DNA of 64,000 bases from Diphasiastrum complanatum (Eukaryota; Streptophyta; Lycopodiopsida; Lycopodiales; Lycopodiaceae), in the NCBI GenBank assembly GCA_029204225.1, contig CM055102.1, positions 1,822,854 through 1,886,853 on the forward strand, in the 5' to 3' direction. Each line of letters begins with the position of its first letter. Positions within the stretch are counted from its first letter, which is position 1. The notes beneath the pieces are model-generated. The model did not search any database and was not told the origin of the DNA. It saw only the letters and a program-made list of their open reading frames with translations. Below, one piece after another: positions 35,217 through 46,482 of the stretch. Position numbers and translations under genes: made by a program.

Positions 35217-35898
35217 TGTTAAAAATTCACAATTCTAGCTTGACTAGTTTTGGTCATATGACTTGTAAATAGTTAGATGGTCATGATGTGGCTTGTCACA
35301 CGTGCCAAATAGCATAGGATTCCATTCATAAGGATGTTCTCAAGTAGACCTAAGTGTTAGAACCTTTGGAATGAGTCCAAATTATGCTTAGATACAAGGG
35401 AGAAAAAATAGGAGCTATTTTTGGTAATTTTTGCATTGTTGAGGGATCTCCAAGATTCCAACCCTAACTTGGTAGGGATGAAAGATCCACCAAAATTAGC
35501 ATTAGGGATAGGTTTAGGGCTACTCATAGCTGCCCAAAACCGTGATGGATCATGTATATATAGGTGATGATATCTCACCAAAATCAATCAAGCAATTTCA
35601 TGTTTTTTCTCTCATAATGGTGCAATTGCTCTCTATCTTCATAATTGTTTGAGTACTTGTGATTACTAATGATTATAGGATTGAATGTAGATCTGGTGTA
35701 CAGCACTCAGACTGTGGGAGGCCGTACTTTCACACGTGTGAAGCCTTCTTCAAAGATTTGGGCCATTTAGTGAGGTTCAAGCATAGATTTTTGATGGATT
35801 TTGATGGTTCAACTTGTGCTAATCTTATGAAATCATAATCTATTGTTTCCCTCATCATTTCAAGTGTTTTAGGATCCTTATTTGCTGTAATTTTTACA
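35217..35898 (+). repeat. Element 3 5' LTR
   Basis: TGTTAAAAATTC to ATTTTTACA. TATATATAGG near 35,553 is the likely promoter. TTCACACGTGTGAA at 35,729-35,742 lies downstream of the TATA, in the expected transcribed part, and TCACACGTGCC near 35,277 upstream of it. Confidence 0.95.
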
Positions 35899-36709
35899 TG
35901 GTATCAGAGCCTAAAGGCTGAAATGAGCTAAATCCTTGGTTTTCATTCAATTTGATCACAATTTTTGATCTAAATCTTGTGTAGATTGGATCTTAGCATC
36001 TAGTATTGATTCTAGAACTCAAAGTGAGTCAAATACATTGGAGATTGGTGTTGTGTGACTTCATTTGCAGGTGTTTAGGTGTCTAAAACCAGAGGCAAAG
36101 TTGAATTCAATTCACATTACCAAGATAGCAAGTTTTGCTTGCTCCAAGCATTGATTTCTAAGCGAGTTTTGGAGGTGATTTCATAGAGGAGGCTTTCTAG
36201 CATTCAAGGAGAGGGAAGATCAGAGTTTTGGGGACTCTTCAAGGCTGTTCTAAGGTGTAGTAGGCACCTCCTAAAGTGATTTAGATTCAGTCCAACCATT
36301 TCTTGACTTATGCACCAAATTAGATCAATTTTTCATCAATTTTGATCATTTTTTGCTTGTGATTGGATAGTAGATTGTGTTGCATCCTCATTAAGTTCCA
36401 TTTAGATCTTTTACAAGTGATTTTGAAAGTATATTAGGTTGCTGAAATTCACTCTTGATCAGATCATTTGGAAGCTTTAATGTTCTTTATAGAAAGAGGG
36501 GCAATTCTACTAGTATTGTCTACTTCAATCAAGCAAGTGCATTGTTTCTAGTATTCTATGATTTGATTTTGTTAGAGATCATTCTTAGATCTTTATAGGA
36601 AGTCTATTATTGATCTTTTCAGGTCCCTAAGAAGTGGGATAAGGTAGACCTTCAATCAAATCAATAGAAGTAACCTTCATTTGTGTCAAGTCCTTGATTA
36701 GGAGACTAG
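35899..36709 (+). other. Element 3 PBS and leader
   Basis: TGGTATCAGAGCC at 35,899-35,911 pairs with initiator tRNA-Met. About 800 bp of leader without meaningful frames precede the gag-pol ATG at 36,710. Confidence 0.85.
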
Positions 36710-39700
36710 ATGGCATCTATAAATGCATATCTTTTGGATACTAATGAAAGGCTCAACAAAACTAACTATTCCACATGGAAAGTTAGAATGGAATCTATCA
36801 TGATCATGCAAGATCTGATGGAAATTGTAAATGGTAAGGAGGGTGAACCTATTCATCCTCAAGAAAAAGCCAAATACATCAAGAGGTGCAATGTTGCACT
36901 ACATTGCATAAAAATGAATGTTGCAAATGAACTCTTAAGAGAGGTAGGAGATTGCACTTCAGCTCAAGATGCTTGGGAGACTTTGCAAAAGGTCTATGAA
37001 TCCAAGAACCAAACTAGAATGTTAGCTTTGAAGAATCAAATCTATAGAAGCTATCAAAAGAAAGGAGAGAGTGCACATACTTTTGTCCTAAGAGTAAAGG
37101 AATTGAACAAAGAGCTAGAATTTATAGGTGACCCTATCAAGGATGAAGAGCTTGTTCAACTCATATTGAATGGACTAAGCTTTGAATTTGACAATTTGGT
37201 TCAGGGATATGCAATTATGGGTAAGCTACCCATACTTGAAGAACTCCAAGGCACACTCATGGCCGAGGAATCAAGAAGGAGCCAAATGCAAGAGAGGATG
37301 GATAGGCTTTCCATCCAAGGTGGAGATGACCAAGCTCTCTTCACCAAAGGCAAAGGCAAGTCCAAAGGCAAAGGATCAACATTCAAGAAGTCTACAAAGC
37401 TTGAGGATCAAGAAGGACCCCCAAAGGCATCTCCATCAACCACCAAAGTCAAGAAGGACAAATCAAAGGTGAAGTGCTACTATTGTAGCAAGATGGGACA
37501 TTATGCCTTGGAATGCTTCAAGAGGAAGCAAGATCAAAGCCAAGCCAACATGAGCAAAGAGGAGGAGGAGGAGAGTTCACATGAGGACTCTCTCATGATG
37601 TCCATATTTTCTTCAACAAGCTTCAAAGGAGAAGATCCTTGGTGGATTGACTCGGGTGCTAGTTCACACATGACTAGTAAAAGGGAGTTTTTCTCTTCTC
37701 TCTTATCTTATGATGGACCTATAAAGTCTATCTATACAGCAAATGATGAAGCTTGTAAGATTGAAGGAGTTGGTAGCATTCCCCTTTGCTTAGGATCTTC
37801 CAAAAAGATCAACATAGAAGGTGTTTTGTACATTCCTACAATAACAAAGAATCTACTAAGTGTTGGCCAAATGGTAGACAATGGTTTCAATGTTGACTTT
37901 GCTTCAAATGAATGTTTCATCAAGAAGAAGGGTAAGATAGTGGCTAAGGGCACTAGACTTGGCAAACTTTATAAGCTGGATGCATTTGTGGATACTAATG
38001 TTGTCATGTTGGCCGAGAAGAGCAAGATATCTACCTTTACTTTATGGCACAAAAGACTTGGACATGTCAACTCGGGTTCCATGGAGGCTATGATCAAGGA
38101 GGAGTATGCTTTAGGCCTACCAAGGTCTATTGGGAAGGAAGACAAGGTTTGTGAAGCTTGTGCCTTATCCAAGGCACATAAGAAGGTGTTTCCTAACTCC
38201 ATCACAAAGTCATCTCATCCTCTTGAACTCATACACTCGGATGTGCACATTGCTAGCACCAAATCTAATGGAGGTTCATCCATGTTTTTAACCTTCATTG
38301 ATGACTACTCAAGATATTGTTGGGTGTTCTTACTTTCTTTCAAGTCTCAAGTATTTGATACTTTTGTAAAGTTCATGTTGTTTGTGGAAAAGCATCATAA
38401 TCATAGCATCAAGATTCTTAGAAGTGACAATGGTGGAGAATTCATCTCCAATGAGTTCAAGGCCTTTTGTGAGGAGGAAGGGATCAAGAAAGAGACTTCT
38501 TGTCCTTACACTCCTCAACAAAATGGAGTTGCTGAAAGAAGGAATAGAACATTATGTGAATGTTCTAAGGCTTTAAGATTAGATGCTTGTTTGCCCAAAT
38601 CCTTTTGGGGTGAGTCTCTTGTATGTGCAAACTACTTGATGAATAGGGTGTCTTGCAAAGCAATTGAAGGCAAAACTCCTTATGAGATGTTGTATGGAAA
38701 GAAACCCAATCTTAATCACTTGAAAGTTTTTGGGTGTATATGTTATGTGCATGTGCCATTGGAAACAAGAACCAAGGAGGATCCATCTTCCACAAGAGGG
38801 ATCATGCTTGGATATGCAAGCTCAAGCAAGGGCTACAAAGTCTATCTCCCATCCTTGAACAAATTTGTTGTTTCAAGGGATGTCATCTTTGATGAACATC
38901 ATATGCATATGCTTGAAGAAGGCTCAAGTGCTCCAACAATCAAGAAGAAGATGGCCGAGGAGCAAGATCTTGGTTTTGAGGAGGAGCTCATGGAGGAGCA
39001 AGCACCAAACCCACCTATCACACCAAGGAGATCTTCAAGGGCAAAAGTGGAGCCATCAAGGCTCACATATCAAGGCAAAGGACAGCAAGTTGAGGGTATC
39101 TCATCCACTTCTTATGCTTTATCTAGTTTTGAAGAACCGTCTAATGTTGAAGATGCATTGAACTCCAAAGAATGGTATAAAGCTATGTTGGATGAGTATG
39201 ATGCCTTGATTGAGAATGAAACTTGGTTGCTTGTTGAGAGACCTCAAAGGAATGTAATAGGATGCAAGTGGGTCTTCAAGCTTAAGTTGAATGCAAATGG
39301 GAGTGTTAACAAACATAAAGCAAGATTAGTTGCAAAAGGTTATGCTCAAGAGAGAGGGATAGACTATGAGGAAACTTTTGCACCCGTGGCCAAGATGGTC
39401 ACAATAAGACTAATCATTGCACTTGCATCACATTTTGGATGGATTTTATGTCAAATGGATGTCTCTAATGCTTTCTTGAATGGTTTTTTGGAAGAGGATA
39501 TCTATATGGAGCAGCCACAAGGGTTCATCAAGCATGGAATGGAGAACAAAGTATGCCATCTCCAAAGAAGCATCTATGGCTTGAAGCAAGCCTCGAGATC
39601 TTGGAATTCAAGACTACATTGCTATCTTATTTCACTTTCTTTTCTTCAAAGTGAATATGATCCCACTCTTTACATTAAGTTTGATGATGTTGGTATTGTA

Positions 39701-40679
39701 CTTTTACTCATTTATGTAGATGACATCATCATTAGTGGAAATAGTGTTGATGATATTGAAAAAATCAAGATAGATCTATCCTTAGAGTTCAAGATGGTAG
39801 ATCTAGGGTGTCTTCACTTCATCTTAGGCATAGAAGTACTTAGAGGGTCTGATTTTATCTTTATAAGTCAAGTAAACTATGCTCAAAGTCTTTTGAAGAA
39901 GTTTAAGATGGAAGTATGCAAAATTGTTGACACACCAATGGAGCAAGATGTAAAAGTGCCAAATGAAGATGATGAAAGATCCTTCATGGACATCACTTTG
40001 TTTAGGCAACTTATAGGTTCCTTAATGTGGATCACTATAACTAGACCAGATCTTAGCTTTAGTGTATGTAGGTTGAGCCAATCCATGCAAAAGCCATTGA
40101 ATATCCATTGGAAAAAGGCTAAGAGGATTCTAAGATACATCTCGGGTACATTGGATTTTGGGATTCTATATAGAGGAGATGTGATTAACCTTCATGCATT
40201 CAGTGATTCAGATTTTGCAGGGGACAAGAGGGATAGGAAATCAACAAGTGCCTATTCAACTTTCATAGGAGAAGGTGTGGTTTCATGGCTTTCAAAAAAA
40301 GCAAGAAACTATATCTCTATCTTCAACCAAGGCCGAGTACAAAGCTTTGACAACCACTACAAAGGAGGTACTTTGGATCAAGAGATTATTGTTGGAACTA
40401 AAGATCATGGATTCAGAGGAGGCACCAATCATCTACAATGACAATATATCAGCCCAACACCTTGCATCTAACCCAATCTTCCATGCAAGATCTAAGCACA
40501 TTGAGATATGCCATCACTTTGTGAGAGAAATGGTGCAAGCCAAGGAGATTGCTTTGGAGCATGTTCCAAGCAATGAATGTGTAGCTGATCTACTTACTAA
40601 ACCACTTCAAAAGACACCTTTTATGAAGTTCAGTTCATCACTTGGAGTGATTAGTAAAGCAATGATTGAACCAAGCTAG
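36710..40679 (+). CDS. Element 3 gag-pol polyprotein (single frameshift)
   Basis: One frame of 1243 codons, continued in another frame from 40,275 to 40,679. Gag UBN2-type N-terminus; CCHC knuckle C256-X2-C-X4-H-X4-C269; protease D314-S-G-A; integrase HHCC (LWHKRLGHVNS ... CEACALSKAH) and catalytic D511, D573, E609 (D-x61-D-x35-E); RT QMDVSNAFLNGF and Y1002-V-D-D1005; RNase H SDSDFAGDKRDRKSTSAY, then SLSSTKAEYKALTT and NDNISAQHLASNP in the second frame. The break coincides with a run of seven A after GGCTTTC (about 40,297); the homologous text in copia B suggests six. Everything else looks intact, so the lesion is either a recent slip or a sequencing error. Confidence 0.95.
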
Positions 40680-40693
40680 ATAGTGAGGAGGAG

Positions 40694-41375
40694 TGTTAAA
40701 AATTCACAATTCTAGCTTGACTAGTTTTGGTCATATGACTTGTAAATAGTTAGATGGTCATGATGTGGCTTGTCACACGTGCCAAATAGCATAGGATTCC
40801 ATTCATAAGGATGTTCTCAAGTAGACCTAAGTGTTAGAACCTTTGGAATGAGTCCAAATTATGCTTAGATACAAGGGAGAAAAAATAGGAGCTATTTTTG
40901 GTAATTTTTGCATTGTTGAGGGATCTCCAAGATTCCAACCCTAACTTGGTAGGGATGAAAGATCCACCAAAATTAGCATTAGGGATAGGTTTAGGGCTAC
41001 TCATAGCTGCCCAAAACCGTGATGGATCATGTATATATAGGTGATGATATCTCACCAAAATCAATCAAGCAATTTCATGTTTTTTCTCTCATAATGGTGC
41101 AATTGCTCTCTATCTTCATAATTGTTTGAGTACTTGTGATTACTAATGATTATAGGATTGAATGTAGGTCTGGTGTACAGTACTCAGACTGTGGGAGGCC
41201 GTACTTTCACACGTGTGAAGTCTTCTTCAAGGATTTGGGCCATTTAGTGAGGTTCAAGCATAGATTTTTGATGGATTTTGATGGTTCAACTTGTGCTAAT
41301 CTTATGAAATCATAATCTATTGTTTCCCTCATCATTTCAAGTGTTTTAGGATCCTTATTTGTTGTAATTTTTACA
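40694..41375 (+). repeat. Element 3 3' LTR
   Basis: 682 bp, differing from the 5' LTR by GTAG(A/G)TCT, CAG(C/T)ACT, AAG(C/T)CTT, CAA(A/G)GAT and TTG(C/T)TGT. Ends TTTTTACA then ccaag. Confidence 0.95.
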
Positions 41376-41380
41376 CCAAG

Positions 41381-41800
41381 TAGTCTACATCGAATTAGAA
41401 ACAGACTCAAAGTCAAGAACAATCATCGAATCCACATTCGTCGAAGAAGAAAATGTTTTGCAGGTATTGCAAATGCGATAACCATGAGATCTAGAATTGC
41501 CAATTTCTCAAAGCGAAGAATGCAGCCTAGCAATCTGATCAACAAACAAATACGGTTATAGCATCTCCTGAAGTCGAAATGGACGAATGTGCATTTATGG
41601 TCAAAGACAAATACACAAATTTGGATGATTCATGGTTTCTGGATTCTGGAGCTACTCAACATATGACCAATCATCGTGAGATTTTCCAATTCTATATGCC
41701 TTACAACACAAAGAAATATGTTCATCTTGGTGATGATAGCACTCACACTATCGAAGGTGAAGGTATTGTAAGATTAAGATTCTAGCATGATCAATTAAAA
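41381..41800 (+). pseudogene. Copia D' zinc knuckle and protease
   Basis: Resumes the copia D' gag after element 3. Knuckle CRYCKCDNHEI-stop-NC is degraded. Protease SWFLDSGATQHMTNHREIF (DSG intact), then KKYVHLGDDSTHTIEGEGIV. Ends in frame shifts near 41,790. Confidence 0.85.
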
Positions 41801-42063
41801 CTACTGTCAAAAGTCTTGTATATTTTTAAACTCTCTACAAATCTGTTATCAGTAAGTAGAATTACAGATTTAGGTCATAAGGTGGAGTTTGAGTTTGATC
41901 AATGCAGGATTATCGATAGGAGTAATAAGATCCTTGCACTTGACAAGAGGCATGGATACTGGAGCTACTCAACATATGACCAATCATCTTGGTGATGATA
42001 GCACTCACACTATCAAAGGTGAAGGTACTGTAAGATTAAGATTACAGCATGATCAATTCAAAT
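41801..42063 (+). pseudogene. Copia D' protease, partial second copy
   Basis: After a short pol-like stretch (about 41,810-41,950) the text GG(A)TACTGGAGCTACTCAAC and LGDDSTHTIKGEGTVRLRLQ appear again (41,955-42,060), a duplicated protease segment with an internal deletion. It ends at the LTR start at 42,064. Confidence 0.75.
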
Positions 42064-42324
42064 TGTTAGAAAGCAATGATAAACTTACGGTTTATTGTTT
42101 ACGTTATTATTGCCAACTATTACTAGCTATAATTAGCTATAGGCTAGTTTAGTAGTCAACTCCTATTTGTTTCTCTCTCTCTCTATTTCAGGGTTAATTT
42201 TGTACACATGATTTTCAGTTAGTATTATACAGTGTGATGGTGTGTTCTTCCTCTTTCTCTTGGTGATTGCTTATGGTAATTGATTGATAGTGATTATCTA
42301 ATTCTTTACACGATATCATAGTCC
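42064..42324 (+). repeat. Short LTR (247 bp) with degraded tRNA-Met-like PBS
   Basis: TGTTAGAAAGCAATG to ATTCTTTACA (42,310), then CGATATCATAGTCC, a weakened TGGTATCAGAGCC. A CTCTCTCTCTCT tract at about 42,173-42,184 is in the expected leader position. It is unlike the LTR at the other end of the gypsy element to its right, so ownership is unclear. Confidence 0.55.
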
Positions 42325-43328
42325 TAAGAAGACTGTAAAAATCAGAGAAAAATCATAAAAAATTCAAAAAACCCTTAGAAAAAATCCAAAAGAATTCAAA
42401 TCCTCATAAGAACTCTCGCAGAGCCCTTTGAAGTTCCATCTCAGTGAGACCAGGACACAAAGAAGCTTGTGAGAGTTAGTTTGATGATTAAGTTCCTGTG
42501 CGAGAGTTCCCAATGAAAAAAAGATGGGAAAGTACCAGTGAACTCTCGCAGACAGTGAAATTTTCAGTTCCAGTGGTCAAAAACTCTCGCAGAGTATTCG
42601 AAAGTTCCATCTCAATGAGACCAGGACACAGAAGAGCTTGTGAGAGTTAGTTTTATTCCAGTGAGCAGAAAATTGATTTAAGTGTCAAAAAAGTCACTAA
42701 AATGTGAAAATCCAGCAAATCCTTCTAGTAAGAACTCTCAGAGACCCTCTCAATCGATTTAGAATGTCAAATTACATCAATGATGAAGCCTGCGAGAGTT
42801 AGTATGAAGATCTGGTGAAGATCAAGCACAAAAAGTGATTTTGAACCCTCGCAGACAGTGAAATTTTCACTTCTTGCAAGAGTTAACTCTCGTAGAGAAT
42901 TCTATAGTGAGATTTGACCCAGATCCAGCTACTGTGAACCTTGCGAGAGTTACTTCCTAGAGATCTAAAAGATATCAAGTTTTTTACCTGCAAAAATAGC
43001 TAAAGAACCCTCGCACATCCAACAATCGCACAAGATAACCCTTGCAGACCAAATCAGTGGAAATATCTGCATTAGATCCAGCTACTGTCAAATTCTCAGG
43101 TCAATCAGTGTAGGGAGTAAAAAGTTATCAAGGAAAAATCACTGTAAAAGGCCTAAAATTCACTTCTGGCCGATCAGATCGATCAGATCCTTGAAGATCC
43201 AAACTGCATCCTATTGTATAAGCAACATCCAATCACTTTGGAACCCACCATCGGATGAATCTGATATCAGGACGATCAATAGCACGAAGGATAGCAAATC
43301 AGGCACCACACCTTCCTAGATTAGTTGT
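42325..43328 (+). other. Gypsy leader with repeated CTCGCAGA / GCGAGAG motifs
   Basis: No coding. Between 42,405 and 43,045 about 13 copies of AACTCTCGCAGA or its reverse complement (with one or two changes) alternate in orientation. The same motif recurs at 51.7-52.0 kb and once at 24,905. Confidence 0.7.
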
Positions 43329-44101
43329 GTGCAACAAGAGGCAGAACCGGAACCAGCACCAATGGATCCAATGGGCCAACCCGTACCTGTCGCACCCTTG
43401 CATGTAGTTTGGAGAGTACCACAAATGGAGATACCAAATATGATGGATCATCAGATCCCATCCAATTCCTCCAGATCTACGAGCAAGCTTGTGAAATCTA
43501 CGGCGAACAGACACATGCAGAGAAGCTGATGCTATTTCCTATGTCGTTGCTTGCAGTGGCTAAGGATTGGTTTTTCAATCTGTCAGAGGAAGAGAAATCC
43601 ACCTGGGAAGCGGTTAAAGCAGCTCTTATTATGCGCTTTAAACCAAGAAAGTTCCTGGAAGACTTATTTATCATGCTAAGCAAAGTCAAGATGGAAAAAC
43701 AAGAAAGGGTCTGGGACTATATTGAACAGGTCAAATATCTACGATCCGAGTGTAGTGCAGCCTTGACTCCCGATCATGAGGTGATCATGTGGTTCCTAGC
43801 CGGATTACCACGAAGCATCAGAAGAGAACTGAAACGACGGGAGCAGTACGCTACTCTGCAAGACGCTATGGAAGATGCCATCAGGGAAGAGGATGAGGGA
43901 TCTGACGATGAATATCCTTCCACCCACACTCCTACTTCCTCGATTGCATCATCATCATCAAACGCATCCACTCTATCCACAGAACTGTTGTTGGAGAAAA
44001 TGACAAAATTACACAAACAACAGATGGAGCAACTTACGGTGCAGTTTGACCAGAAACTTAAGGCCTTACAAGGAACTATAGTAGTAACTCCACATCAATA
44101 G
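43329..44101 (+). pseudogene. Ty3/gypsy gag
   Basis: The protein starts MQQEAEPEPAPMDPMGQPVP in one frame and shifts near 43,435 into DGSSDPIQFLQIYEQACEIY, the typical Retrotrans_gag domain. WFFNLSEEEKSTWEAVKAAL and MRFKPRKFLEDLFIML, then GLPRSIRRELKRREQ follow. Acidic and Ser-rich tail, then a helix (LLLEKMTKLHKQQMEQLTVQ) before a TAG at 44,101. It forms the particle shell. One frameshift plus the stop. Confidence 0.85.
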
Positions 44102-44113
44102 GAACCAAACCAG

Positions 44114-44976
44114 ATGCAGTATCCTCGACGAGAAAATGTATGGTGTTCAGTATGCACGCAAAACCATACAACGAACGAGTGTCCAGTCCTAAAGCAAAAT
44201 CTGAGACTGACACATAGATCAGCCATCTGTGCAATGCAACATCGCACGATACGACATTTTGCCCGTTTAACTCTAGGGTTGTTCAACAGAAGAGAAGTCC
44301 TTATTAGACTTCTTATTCTTATCATCAAGGGACACCTAACGCAGCACCTAGGTACAGCACACCCAATCAACCACAACGCATGGCCTTACCTGCTCCACCA
44401 GGGCCAGCCAATCAACAAGTGGCCCATGTAAACCTAACAGCAGCGGAACAAGAAATGCAAATGCCACCTCAACCTGAGCAGCAGCAGTGGTAGGGACCAG
44501 ATGAACCATTTATGGATCCTGTCATAAATGAATATGTTTCGGCCAATGCAGCTCAAACTCAACGTCAAGGTGGAAGAAATTACGGCTTCTACGGATGCGG
44601 CGAGGGACACAGAATTGCAGAATGTCCCTATAAGGGACAATATACAACCTCCTGCCGAGATTGCGGTTATGGACACTGTTTCAAGAATTGTCCATTCAAA
44701 CATGGAACCAGTGCACCTCTTAACCTCATTGCCATACAACAATCAGCAGTTCCAACGGGGATGCCATCGAAAGGTCGACATGACCATGCTCCTGTGTTAG
44801 TTGTTACGCGAGCACAAAAGAGGAAGAAAGTGGCTCCCTCACCACCACCATCGGTCACTGACGACCAATCCTCAACTTCAGCGCCATATCCAAATGTGAG
44901 AGAAGAGAGAAGACAGTACCAAAAAATAAGACACTGGGTACAAAAAGCACAAGAGGAGAAAAAAGAGCAAGAATGA
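44114..44976 (+). pseudogene. Gypsy zinc-knuckle region
   Basis: Three knuckle-like blocks in two frames: CSVCTQNHTTNEC (about 44,149), GCGEGHRIAECP with the first Cys replaced by Phe (about 44,585), and CRDCGYGHCFKNCP (about 44,656). A basic segment TRAQKRKKVAPSPPP and a charged helix follow, ending in a TGA at 44,976. Nucleocapsid RNA-binding part of gag. Confidence 0.75.
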
Positions 44977-45057
44977 AACAATTCCACAGAACCTCCAGTC
45001 AGCGTCAAACGAGAACTGCAAACGGGCTCACCACTGCGCACTGATCAAAATGATCGG

Positions 45058-45735
45058 TTGCACCAACATGAATCACCTTTTCACATAGTGGAGCCTGAGG
45101 AACCATGCACTGAAAGGCTCACACTCTTGCTGTCAAGCCACGTTAGTTTACCACTCGGAGAACTACTGTGGATTGTACCACAAGCGAAAAGCCTTTTAGC
45201 GGAATGGGCCAATGCAAATGAGGAGCCAATAGCGCCTGAGCCCATCTATTGTGCGGGCTATGATGAAACAGGTAACGTCCTCCACATCGGAGTAGCATGG
45301 GAAAGTGAGGAACACAACATCACTTTGCCAATCAAACACAAGAGATATGAGGACGAGGCGACAGTGGTAGATGGAGGATCGGGTGTCAATTTGATCTCCA
45401 CTACTTTGTACGAAAAATGAGAATTACAAGGATTGAAGCCAGCCAAATTCGCCATCAAACTAGCAGATCAATCATGTGTGAAACCAAAAGGTGTAGTTGC
45501 TGATATTCCCGTATAGAAAGCATACATACAGTATGTGATTACTTTTGTGGTCATGGATATACCTGAATGTCCATCTGCATACCGTGTTTTGCTGGGAAGA
45601 CCATGGTTGAGAGCTGCGCAAGTAGTACACAACTGGGGTACAGGGAAACTCACCTTCAAGAACAAAGAATAGTTTGTAAAGGTAGATCACCCAAAGTTGA
45701 TGACGGATCATCCACGACAGATCATATGATTGACC
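45058..45735 (+). pseudogene. Gypsy aspartic protease region
   Basis: Active site VVDGGSGVNLISTTLYEK (about 45,361-45,416) followed by a TGA, then in frame LKPAKFAIKLADQSCVKP and ECPSAYRVLLGRPWLRAA, the second conserved protease block. Further stops near 45,516 and 45,672. Matches DGGSGVN-type plant gypsy proteases. Confidence 0.85.
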
Positions 45736-46179
45736 TCCCAAGGCTAGCCAAGGGAGGTCACTATCATTCAGAGATGGATTTCATGAGATGGACGGATGCA
45801 TTAGCAGCTATTGACTGCCAGACATGTCAATATGAATCAGATCCAGAACGGAATACATCTTCACCCAAATGTTACACTATGGACACACCAATCACATTTG
45901 GGGTGAATATGATAAACGTAGCATGGCTGTCAACGGAGCCGATTGAGAACACAATGGACAATGATCTAGTCCCTTGGCAACATGCTCTAACCTATAATAA
46001 GGAGATTGAGCTGACTGATGAACAAGTCCTACACCAAATAGACCCAAATCATTATGGAACCAAGAAGGTACCAGCTCAACTACCACAAAGGTCTGCTATG
46101 GCAAAAGTCTCAAGGATCGATCCACCCAAGGCACCTGCGAATAAGAAGAATCAGTTGAAGCAATGCTACAACCAGGTGA
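45736..46179 (+). pseudogene. Gypsy protease-RT linker
   Basis: Open frame with NMINVAWLSTEPIENTMDN and KVSRIDPPKAPANKKNQLKQ. No recognised domain. It ends abruptly where gypsy LTR sequence (TTCTCAATCTCTTC) begins; the natural continuation appears to be the minus-strand RT block ending at 47,680. Confidence 0.6.
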
Positions 46180-46403
46180 TTCTCAATCTCTTCTTCTCCA
46201 TTCCTTCCCTTCAACCAAAATATGATGAATGTTAGTGTAGAGGAGTAGAGTTAAAGAGGAGTAGTATAGTGGTGAGCAGAGTTAAGGGAGAAAGTAGGAA
46301 ATTAACTAAAAGTAGCATCTATGCATAGTTAGGCACCTATCCAGTGTTCTAACCTTTGTTGACAGGCGGAAGGGCTATACTACGAGAGATCTTCGACCCC
46401 ACA
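46180..46403 (+). repeat. Gypsy LTR, 3' (U5-like) part
   Basis: Matches the reverse complement of 25,278-25,480, including GATGAATGTTAGTGTAGAGG and CATAGTTAGGCACCTATCCA. Ends GACCCCACA, then ccctt (46,404-46,408). Opposite in orientation to the rest of the same LTR at 47,681-48,199. Confidence 0.8.
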
Positions 46404-46482
46404 CCCTTCTTTCCACAAAAGAAACATTTTTGCTTTGACTTGTCCTTCGAGCTTGATGCATCATCCTCTTCTTTGGCCTCCT
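46404..46482 (-). pseudogene. Copia gag fragment (first half of zinc knuckle)
   Basis: Minus strand encodes KEEDDASSSKDKSKQKCFFC then GKK, matching element 2 gag at 30.77-30.84 kb. It stops exactly where the 26,067 fragment (KGHYASEC) would begin, with AAGGG on both, so the two are sides of one LTR-element insertion. Confidence 0.8.

Larger units (their letters stand above)
35217..41375 (+). mobile_element. Element 3: near-intact young Ty1/copia retrotransposon
   Basis: 6159 bp between the 5-bp duplicate ccaag (35,212-35,216 and 41,376-41,380). LTRs of 682 bp each (35,217-35,898; 40,694-41,375) differ at only five positions by my reading, all transitions and all in the last third. PBS TGGTATCAGAGCC at 35,899, purine tract GTGAGGAGGAG before the 3' LTR. 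It carries one gag-pol gene. This is the youngest and most complete element in the window. Confidence 0.95.

Noticed and set aside
35357-35587. 76-codon minus-strand frame repeated exactly at 40,834-41,064
   Set aside because: It is antisense to the two LTRs of element 3; identity comes from LTR duplication, not a gene.
42405-43045. CRISPR-like array because of regularly recurring short motifs
   Set aside because: Units alternate orientation, spacing is irregular (about 20-100 bp), motifs are degenerate, and the context is a plant retroelement leader.
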